This document shows, in pieces, positions 5,820-10,808 of a stretch of DNA of 10,808 nucleotides. Position 1 is the first letter of the stretch. Every line of letters starts with the position of its first letter. The notes beneath the pieces were generated by a model that worked only from the letters and a program-made list of their open reading frames with translations, was not told the origin of the DNA and did not search any database. This DNA comes from Candidatus Aenigmatarchaeum sp. (GTDB lineage Archaea; Nanobdellota; Nanobdellia; Pacearchaeales; GW2011-AR1): contig DYHK01000020.1 in the NCBI GenBank assembly GCA_020724205.1, positions 1 to 10,808 of the forward strand, read 5' to 3'. Made by a program: the position numbers and the translations under genes.

Positions 5820-6482
5820 TTACTCTTTAAATGCATTATTATCATAAACTACTTCTGTATAATCTTTATAAGAATTTCTTGGGTTTCCTAAAGGTTCTGC
5901 TGTTGCACCAGGTACCAAACATGGAAATCCTTCTCTATCATTAAACAAATATTTAAAAATTAGTGCTGAAGTGTGTGCAAGCTGATCCTCTCCTTTCTTA
6001 AGATTGTTTAAGTTAGTAACTCCAAAATTTCCCTCAGTTACCAATTTTTTATTACATTTGATTGCCTTTTCTACTACTTCTATAGATGATTCAGGAATCT
6101 TTGACTGAAAAACACTATAAATAAATTTGTGTGCAGGTCTTCCACCTTCTACTTGAGGGGCATTAATATATAAATCAATTACCGGACGTAGATTAGATAA
6201 TATATTATTTTGTAAACTTAAAATATCTAGGGGATTAACCCATTCTTCACTTTGTGAATAATTTGGATCAATTTCTTCTTTAATTTCCCTAGTTAATGTT
6301 TCTAGTGGTTCAAACCCTTGCTCTCTTTCGATAATTGTTGGATTTCCTCCAAATGGATTAAAAGAATTTCTATATAATACAAAAGGGTAAGTAGAATCAT
6401 ATCTAGCCATAAATAATTTTCCTGATTCTGATGAAGTTATTACTACAACTGGAGAGTGATATCTTGCATCTATTTTGCTCAT
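5820..6482 (-). CDS. Nudix-like hydrolase (start chosen at second ATG)
   Basis: A protein of 220 residues, numbered from the chosen start MSKIDARYHSPVVV. A strand region (VVVITSSESGKLFMARY) leads to NPFGG (42-46) and a Nudix-like box ending REIKEE (65-70), which matches the REUxEE metal-binding helix. The loop between GG and RE is about 18 residues against 13 in MutT, and the usual GE is replaced by GFE, so the box is divergent. Nudix enzymes hydrolyse nucleoside diphosphates linked to another group; a nucleotide-sugar substrate fits this locus, but nothing in the sequence fixes it. The C-terminal 90 residues are unassigned. An in-frame ATG at 6500 would add six residues. I prefer 6482 because a perfect TTTATATA sits 24.5 bp before it and only 6 bp before the other, and the extra codons include GCC and CGC, rare here. 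Confidence 0.72.
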   Translation of the reverse strand: MSKIDARYHSPVVVITSSESGKLFMARYDSTYPFVLYRNSFNPFGGNPTIIEREQGFEPLETLTREIKEEIDPNYSQSEEWVNPLDILSLQNNILSNLRPVIDLYINAPQVEGGRPAHKFIYSVFQSKIPESSIEVVEKAIKCNKKLVTEGNFGVTNLNNLKKGEDQLAHTSALIFKYLFNDREGFPCLVPGATAEPLGNPRNSYKDYTEVVYDNNAFKE

Positions 6483-6502
6483 GAAATTTAAGCGGGCCAT
6501 AA

Positions 6503-6510
6503 TATATAAA
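6503..6510 (-). promoter_or_regulatory. TATA box of the Nudix-like gene
   Basis: Perfect TTTATATA on the minus strand, centred 24.5 bp before the ATG at 6482. This matches the TATA-to-start spacing at the gene starting at 367 and implies a leaderless transcript starting at or near 6482. It shows that the gene need not be co-transcribed with the upstream glycosyltransferase. Confidence 0.6.
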
Positions 6511-6533
6511 TATTATTGCTATTAAGGATTATG

Positions 6534-6549
6534 AAAAAACCTAGTAGGT
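6534..6549 (-). terminator. Possible terminator of the CgeB-like gene
   Basis: Downstream of the CgeB-like gene on the minus strand, the near-palindrome ACCTACTAGGT runs straight into six T residues. Archaeal termination relies mainly on T runs; the 4-bp stem is probably incidental. It lies between the upstream stop and the Nudix TATA box, where a terminator would be expected. Confidence 0.35.
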
Positions 6550-6574
6550 CACTTATTTAATTAATATATAAAAA

Positions 6575-8233
6575 TTATTTATTTTTTATATAATCTTTAA
6601 GAACTTGTTTTTTTCTTAAAAATCTCTTTATCAAGTACTTAGCTATCACAGGATTAAACATTGCTGAGTATATTATTAAAAGATAAATATAATAATTTGA
6701 GAATAGTTTTTTTCTGTTCTTTAATTCTCTTATTTTGATGTCTAATTTATGGATAAATATTTTTTCAAATGAGTCGTAGTCTGAATTTATAATTTTTCTG
6801 ATATTAACGAGAGGTATTGATACAAATACACAATTTTTTTCATTAATAAAATTAAAATTATTTAAGTTATACATCTTCTTAAACATATCAAGGTTATTAA
6901 TAAAAAATTCTTTTTTAACTACTATCTGACTAGGATGTAATATACTTGATAATTTTTCTAAAGGTAGTGTATTAACTGCAAATCTTGATTGGACTGAAGC
7001 TATTTCTCCGAGAATATTATTATAGATATTATAATCACAGCAACTTATTTCCTTTCCTGACTTTTGTAAAGAGTATATTTGAAAATAATCTTTTTCTTTA
7101 TTATTTTCTACATTTTTAAATATAAAACCTACATAATTTATATTTTCTAAGACTTTTAGTAATTTTTCTTTATCTAGTTGTATTTTTTCCTTATCAAGAT
7201 AAAAAACCTTATCATTAATTTTAGGCAATTCTTTTTCTGATCTATTCTTTCTTTCTAATTCCTCTATTTTAGAAAATATTCTTTTAAATTCATTTTCTTG
7301 AGAGTAAAGATTAACAACTTTCTTATATGCTCTATTAGCAATTTTTTCCCTTTCCTTTTCATTCTTTAAGTAATAGTTAACCTTATCCAAAAGGTCTTTA
7401 TTATTCTTGAACATTACAATTTCTTCTTTATTTTTTAGAAAATCTAAATACCCTACAAAATACTCACTAAGTAAAAATGATTTACAGGCACATATCTCAA
7501 AAACTCTTGCCTTAAAACTTGGAATATCAAGGTAATTTTTTGTGAAACTTAAGTTTATTCTTGATTCATTAATAACTTTCACTAAATCTTCTTTTGATAA
7601 TTTCCCACAATAATTCTCTTTGATTTCTGGATAGTGCTCCCATCCTGCTCCATATATGTGTATCTTAATTCCCTTACTTATCAAAAATTTTATTAAATCA
7701 ACCCTATCTCTCTTAGGAGTTCCAATAAAGCTTACATCATATTTCTTCTTTAACTTCAAATACTTAAAGTCTCTCAAATTTACTCCACAAGAGAAAAATA
7801 CATTACTTATACCTTCTTTTGCATAATTAGTAAAATATAATTTATGGCTTGCTAAAGGATAGTCTATAAAAAGAGAGTAGTATCTGGAAAAATTTTCAAA
7901 TAAGGTATCGTCATCTCCAAAAAAATTAATAATTTTTGTTTTAGGACTTACTTTTTTTATTTTTTTAAGAGTGTCAAGTGAGAATTCATCATATATGAGC
8001 CATAAGAAAATAAAATCTGGTTTTTCTTTATCAACTATATCTAAGAACATTTCATTCATCCTATTCTTACCATATTTATATAGAGTGTCTTGTGGATCAA
8101 AAATGACAACTTCCTTAAAGATGGCCTTAAGAGGATTATACCATGTTTGGTATGCAAAGTAATTTTTGTTACTGCAAGACCAGGCTGCAAAGAGCATTTT
8201 CTTTTTATTTATAAGTTTTTCTTCCATTTCCAC
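6575..8233 (-). CDS. CgeB-like GT-B glycosyltransferase with unassigned C-terminal region
   Basis: A 552-residue protein with a glycosyltransferase first part. Residues 13-150 form an N-terminal Rossmann-like domain: MLFAAWSCSN, then PDFIFLWLIYDE (72-83), INFFGDDD (102-109) and FFSCGVN (146-152). Residues 164-325 form the nucleotide-binding half: YDVSFIGTPKRDR (165-177), IHIYGAGWEH (191-200), and FKARVFEICACKSFLLSEY (240-258), with Arg and Glu at the donor-binding position seen in CgeB-type enzymes. A Lys/Glu-rich linker (about 323-358) follows. The remaining 190 residues match nothing I recognise; a hydrophobic patch (511-530) and a basic tail near the end suggest membrane contact. The start is GTG; ATG at 8227 would remove two residues. 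It is probably a cytoplasmic, membrane-associated glycosyltransferase; donor and acceptor are unknown. Confidence 0.78.
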   Translation of the reverse strand: MEMEEKLINKKKMLFAAWSCSNKNYFAYQTWYNPLKAIFKEVVIFDPQDTLYKYGKNRMNEMFLDIVDKEKPDFIFLWLIYDEFSLDTLKKIKKVSPKTKIINFFGDDDTLFENFSRYYSLFIDYPLASHKLYFTNYAKEGISNVFFSCGVNLRDFKYLKLKKKYDVSFIGTPKRDRVDLIKFLISKGIKIHIYGAGWEHYPEIKENYCGKLSKEDLVKVINESRINLSFTKNYLDIPSFKARVFEICACKSFLLSEYFVGYLDFLKNKEEIVMFKNNKDLLDKVNYYLKNEKEREKIANRAYKKVVNLYSQENEFKRIFSKIEELERKNRSEKELPKINDKVFYLDKEKIQLDKEKLLKVLENINYVGFIFKNVENNKEKDYFQIYSLQKSGKEISCCDYNIYNNILGEIASVQSRFAVNTLPLEKLSSILHPSQIVVKKEFFINNLDMFKKMYNLNNFNFINEKNCVFVSIPLVNIRKIINSDYDSFEKIFIHKLDIKIRELKNRKKLFSNYYIYLLIIYSAMFNPVIAKYLIKRFLRKKQVLKDYIKNK

Positions 8234-8253
8234 TTAGAATACTAAAATACAAC

Positions 8254-8261
8254 ATTAAAAA
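8254..8261 (-). promoter_or_regulatory. Weak TATA-like box of the CgeB-like gene
   Basis: TTTTTAAT on the minus strand is centred 24.5 bp before the GTG at 8233, the spacing seen at the clearer promoters in the window. It slightly favours the GTG over the ATG at 8227. The consensus match is weak. CTTTATAGT at 8272-8280 is an alternative that would give a leader of about 20 nt. Confidence 0.28.
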
Positions 8262-8326
8262 GGTTTATTGTACTATAAAGAGAGGTAAAATAGACCATTT
8301 ATAAGCTATTTCAGAGAAGATAAATA

Positions 8327-8358
8327 TTTATAAAATAGTTTATAAATCCTATAAAATA
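8327..8358 (+). promoter_or_regulatory. Tandem TATA-like boxes before the cupin gene
   Basis: Three TATA-like elements lie in a row: TTTATAAA at 8327, TTTATAAA at 8339 and TATAAAATA at 8350. The nonamer TATAAAATA occurs twice, at 8329 and 8350, 21 bp apart or about two helical turns. The middle box, centred about 30 bp before the ATG at 8373, would give a leader of a few bases; the first would give about 17 nt. Alternative start sites are possible. Confidence 0.4.
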
Positions 8359-8372
8359 ACTGTCTTACTAAT

Positions 8373-8783
8373 ATGATAAAAATATACTCTAGATCAAATC
8401 CAGGAGTTTTACTTCATGTAGTAAATAGAATTGAACATATAAAGCCTGAAAGACAGGACATCTCTCATGAAGGAGAATTTCTACAAGTTAGTTTTTTTGG
8501 AGGAGATTCAGGAAAAACTTTCAGACCTCATGCGCATGTAGAAAATATCAGACAGTCAAATCTTACTCAAGAATCTTGGGTTGTTGTAAAGGGAAAGGTA
8601 GAAGCTACATATTATGATTTGGATGATAGAATAATTACTAAAATGATTTTAAAAACGGGAGATTGCACAGTAACTTTCAGAGGAGGCCATAATTATAAAT
8701 TTTTAGAGGATGGAAGCATCATTTACGAATATAAATTAGGTCCATATAAAGGTCAGGAAAAGGATAAGAGATTTTTAGACTAA
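8373..8783 (+). CDS. Small cupin-fold protein of glycan loci
   Basis: A 136-residue single-domain cupin. FRPHAH (50-55) gives the His-x-His metal ligands (His53, His55). TQESWVVVKGKVEATYYD (65-82) contains Glu67 and the Gly of the first cupin motif. LKTGDCTVTFRGGHNY (93-108) is the second motif, with His106 as the likely last ligand. The C-terminal GPYKGQEKDK is reminiscent of cupins I associate with bacterial lipopolysaccharide and capsule clusters, but I cannot name a characterised member. It could be a metal-dependent sugar isomerase or epimerase, or a regulatory or binding protein. It is transcribed alone, between two minus-strand transcription units, and ends 3 bp from the convergent acetyltransferase gene. 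The start is the first in-frame ATG, preceded by several TATA-like boxes. Confidence 0.78.
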   Translation: MIKIYSRSNPGVLLHVVNRIEHIKPERQDISHEGEFLQVSFFGGDSGKTFRPHAHVENIRQSNLTQESWVVVKGKVEATYYDLDDRIITKMILKTGDCTVTFRGGHNYKFLEDGSIIYEYKLGPYKGQEKDKRFLD

Positions 8784-8786
8784 TTC

Positions 8787-9197
8787 TTAAAATTCTATTG
8801 ACATGAATCCATTTGGATTTTCTGGCCTTTTTACAAAACCAAACCTCTGATAAAACCTAACTGAAGCCTCACTTGGACAGACTCCTAAAAGATATCCTCT
8901 CTTATTTTTAACATGAGATAAAATTATATCCATCATCGCGTTTCCAACACCTTTTCCTTGATACTCTGGGAGAACTATCGTATCTTGAATATAACCATAC
9001 ATAGACCTATCTCCTGATATTCTTATCATTCCAATTATATTACTATCATCCCAAGCAGTAACGCAGTAAGGAGATGAATCTAAAGAAGCTATAGCTCTTT
9101 CATCAGAGATTCCTTTTTCTTCTAAATTCCAGTCAGCTGAATTTCTAAGAAAAATATATTCATCAATAGTTGGTTTCTGATTTTTGTATCTTATCAT
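8787..9197 (-). CDS. GNAT-family N-acetyltransferase
   Basis: A 136-residue GNAT acetyltransferase, which transfers acetyl from acetyl-CoA to an amine. IGMIRISGDR (55-64) is the central strand. IQDTIVLPEYQGKGVGNAMM (70-89) is motif A, with the acetyl-CoA pyrophosphate loop Q80-G-K-G-V-G85. ASVRFYQRFGFVKRP (111-125) is motif B with the usual tyrosine helix. Length is typical. It lies downstream of the aminotransferase and gmd genes on the same strand, so acetylation of the new amino sugar is attractive. However, sugar-nucleotide N-acetyltransferases of perosamine-type pathways known to me are usually left-handed beta-helix enzymes, and small GNATs like this often act on other amines. The 60-bp gap to the aminotransferase gene, with AT-rich TATA-like sequence, allows a separate promoter. 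Confidence 0.85.
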   Translation of the reverse strand: MIRYKNQKPTIDEYIFLRNSADWNLEEKGISDERAIASLDSSPYCVTAWDDSNIIGMIRISGDRSMYGYIQDTIVLPEYQGKGVGNAMMDIILSHVKNKRGYLLGVCPSEASVRFYQRFGFVKRPENPNGFMSIEF

Positions 9198-9217
9198 TTT
9201 AATAATTATAAAATCAT

Positions 9218-9225
9218 ATTATTAA
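9218..9225 (-). promoter_or_regulatory. Weak TATA-like box of the GNAT gene
   Basis: TTAATAAT on the minus strand is centred about 24.5 bp before the ATG at 9197. It is weak, in a gap that is almost entirely A and T, so it is only a placement consistent with the spacing seen elsewhere in the window. Confidence 0.2.
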
Positions 9226-9257
9226 TTCTATTTTTAAATTTATGTATATAGAAAATA

Positions 9258-10355
9258 TTATATATTATAAAATTCTAATATCTTATCACAAACTATCTTT
9301 ATATCTTCGTCAGAGATATTAGGCCCATTCGGAAGCCAGATGGCATCATTTGATATTTTTGTTGCAATAGGAAAATCTAGATCTGAACCGTTATAAGCAT
9401 AAGGAGGATTAAGATGAACAGCTGGCCAACAGGCTCTTGGAAAAATATTATTTTTATTTAAATGACTAATTAATTCTCCTCTTTTTTCTGCTAATACATC
9501 AACCCATAAAGGGATCTCTCCTTCTTTACATTCTGGAAACTTTACTTCTTTTATATCACTTAATAATTTCTCATATAGATCTTTTTGTTTAATTAATAAT
9601 CTTTTCTTGTTTTCTAATTTTCTAAATTGACTTAAAGCAAGGGCAGCAGATAAATCATTAAACTTTAAATTATATCCTTCTATGTTATGGATAAATTCCT
9701 TGTTATTTAGCCTTCCAAAATCCCTTAAACGTCTTATTAATTCATAATAATCCTTATTGTCAGTTACTATAATTCCTCCTTGACCGCAAGTTATTATCTT
9801 ATTAGATTGTAGTGAGAAGCACCCTAATTGCCCGATTGTTCCTAAATACTGGCCTTTTTCATTTTTTGATCCTAATGCTCCTGCGGCATCTTCAATTACT
9901 GAAAGATTATGTTTTTTAGCTATTTCCATTACCCTATCCATATCTGAAGACCTCCCAAGAGTATGGACAGGTATGATTGATGTTGTTTTTTCTGATATTT
10001 TTCCCTCTATTTTATTAACATCTATCGTAAAATTAGATTTGTTTGAATCAACAAGAATCGGTTTACCTCCTGCCCATCCTACAGAAGTTGCTGTTGCAAT
10101 CATAGTTAAATCCGGAATTATTACTTCAAACTCTTTTACTTCTTTTAATATTGCATCAGCCTTAACAGCTAAGAATAGGGCAGAAGTTGCGCTCGTAGTT
10201 ATTATTATGTATTTTTTATTGAGTAATTTTTTAATTTCTTCTTCTAATTCTCTAGTCTTAGGTCCTTCATTTACATATGCAGATTCTAAAACTTTTTTCA
10301 CTTCACTAATGTCTTCTTCATCAAAAACAGGTTCAAACCAATTTATTCTTTTCAT
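9258..10355 (-). CDS. DegT/DnrJ/EryC1/StrS sugar aminotransferase, possible GDP-perosamine synthase
   Basis: A 365-residue PLP-dependent aminotransferase that converts a keto-sugar nucleotide to the amino sugar. TTSATSALFLAV (53-64) is the phosphate-binding region, PDLTMIATATSVGWAGGKP (81-99) the second family block, and VIEDAAGALGS (153-163) carries Asp156, which pairs with the PLP ring nitrogen. FSLQSNKIITCGQGG (180-194) holds Lys186, the Schiff-base lysine. A lysine rather than histidine here argues against a ColD-type 3-dehydratase. Length and fold are standard. The gene starts 4 bp after gmd, so the natural substrate is GDP-4-keto-6-deoxymannose and the product GDP-perosamine. Family members differ in substrate, so this remains context-based inference. 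No Shine-Dalgarno motif is seen; it is expressed in an operon with gmd. Confidence 0.88.
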   Translation of the reverse strand: MKRINWFEPVFDEEDISEVKKVLESAYVNEGPKTRELEEEIKKLLNKKYIIITTSATSALFLAVKADAILKEVKEFEVIIPDLTMIATATSVGWAGGKPILVDSNKSNFTIDVNKIEGKISEKTTSIIPVHTLGRSSDMDRVMEIAKKHNLSVIEDAAGALGSKNEKGQYLGTIGQLGCFSLQSNKIITCGQGGIIVTDNKDYYELIRRLRDFGRLNNKEFIHNIEGYNLKFNDLSAALALSQFRKLENKKRLLIKQKDLYEKLLSDIKEVKFPECKEGEIPLWVDVLAEKRGELISHLNKNNIFPRACWPAVHLNPPYAYNGSDLDFPIATKISNDAIWLPNGPNISDEDIKIVCDKILEFYNI

Positions 10356-10359
10356 TTTA

Positions 10360-10808
10360 CTAAGAATTTCTTTTAACCATTAATTCTCTAGCTTTTTCAA
10401 TATAATAGCTGTCATCTCTCTGGACACCTGGCTCTATAGGAATAATTCCTTTTGATTCTAACACTTCCTTAAGATCTGAAGCCAACATCATCTCGACAAG
10501 TTTAGTAAATTTTATTTTAGGTTCCCAATTAAGAACTTTTTTAGCTTTAGTAGAATCACCTAAAAGTGCTGGTACTTCTGCAGGCCTATGATATCTGTCT
10601 GAAGTTTCAACAAAATCTTCATAATTCTTTCCTAGAAGTGAAAATGCTTCTTTTAAAAAATCTCTTACTGTATGAGTCTCTTCAGTTGCAATAACAAAAT
10701 CATCTGGATGTTCTTGTTGGAGTATTGCCCACATAGCTTCTACATATTCTCCTGAAAATCCCCAGTCTCTTTTTGCATCAAGATTACCTAAAGTAATTTT
10801 ATCTCTTT
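10360..10808 (-). CDS. gmd: GDP-mannose 4,6-dehydratase, C-terminal part (cut by window edge)
   Basis: The last 148 residues of an extended SDR whose start lies beyond the right edge. The visible part begins RDKITLGNLDAKRDWGF and continues GEYVEAMWAILQQ, DFVIATEETHTVRDF, DRYHRPAEVPALLGD and STKAKKVLNWEPK. These are diagnostic GDP-mannose 4,6-dehydratase segments, including the G-N-L-D-A-x-R-D-W-G block at the NADP/substrate interface. The enzyme makes GDP-4-keto-6-deoxymannose, the precursor of GDP-fucose, GDP-rhamnose and GDP-perosamine. The next gene, an aminotransferase 4 bp downstream, points to the perosamine branch. The C-terminus extends about 30 residues past the last conserved block. 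The glycine loop and catalytic Tyr-x-x-x-Lys are outside the window. An internal ATG at 10734 is not the start, since homology continues upstream of it. Confidence 0.93.
   Translation of the reverse strand, partial: RDKITLGNLDAKRDWGFSGEYVEAMWAILQQEHPDDFVIATEETHTVRDFLKEAFSLLGKNYEDFVETSDRYHRPAEVPALLGDSTKAKKVLNWEPKIKFTKLVEMMLASDLKEVLESKGIIPIEPGVQRDDSYYIEKARELMVKRNS

Noticed and set aside
7971..8162. Plus-strand open frame of 63 codons inside the CgeB-like gene
   Set aside because: Antisense to the N-terminal domain of a real gene, Ser- and Lys-rich with no motif.
9973..10383. Plus-strand open frame of 136 codons opposite the aminotransferase gene
   Set aside because: It is long, but entirely antisense to the DegT catalytic region, and its protein is Ser/Ile/Leu-rich as expected from the reverse complement of an AT-rich gene.
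1..10808. CRISPR arrays, tRNA or rRNA genes, insertion sequences, attachment sites and long repeats
   Set aside because: No regularly spaced repeats, no tRNA-like folds or rRNA-like stretches, no transposase-like proteins and no long direct repeats were seen by eye. Short A/T-rich repeats are expected at this base composition.

Overview
This strongly AT-rich window looks archaeal, most likely from a small-genome lineage such as a DPANN archaeon, although the lineage is inference. The main clue is that several genes have a TATA-like box (best examples TTTATATA and ATTTAAAT) centred about 24-27 bp before the start codon. That is the layout of archaeal leaderless transcripts, and no bacterial -35/-10 pairs are evident. 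Arginine is mostly AGA and isoleucine often ATA. Convincing Shine-Dalgarno motifs occur only at a few starts, notably the two transketolase genes.

Every gene fits one theme, building and decorating a surface glycan. From left to right: the N-terminal end of a GT4-like glycosyltransferase (minus, cut by the window edge). Diverging from it is a three-gene plus-strand operon of two GT2 glycosyltransferases and a small SAM methyltransferase. Next is a minus-strand pair encoding a split transketolase whose second subunit is unusually short. Diverging from that pair is a plus-strand pair, a UDP-glucuronate-decarboxylase-like extended SDR and a second methyltransferase. Then two minus-strand genes follow with probably separate promoters, a CgeB-like glycosyltransferase with a large unassigned C-terminal region (transcribed first) and a Nudix-like protein. 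A plus-strand cupin comes next. The window ends with a minus-strand run, in transcription order GDP-mannose 4,6-dehydratase (cut by the window edge), a DegT-family sugar aminotransferase and a GNAT acetyltransferase.

The right-hand genes suggest a pathway from GDP-mannose to GDP-4-keto-6-deoxymannose (gmd) to an amino sugar such as GDP-perosamine (DegT), possibly N-acetylated. The SDR and the transketolase pair suggest a second modified sugar. Three or more glycosyltransferases would assemble the units and two methyltransferases would cap or decorate them. No flippase, polymerase, oligosaccharyltransferase, RNA gene, mobile element or CRISPR array is visible. Strand direction changes five times, as is common in modular glycan loci. 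Genes are tightly packed and no gene-free stretch exceeds 300 bases.

I do not see a clearly new system. The points most worth a second look are the transketolase second subunit lacking its C-terminal domain, a GT2 enzyme missing its usual nucleotide-binding loop, the unassigned half of the CgeB-like enzyme, a bidirectional promoter built on one palindromic TATA box, and a promoter position that argues for an internal start codon in the Nudix gene.
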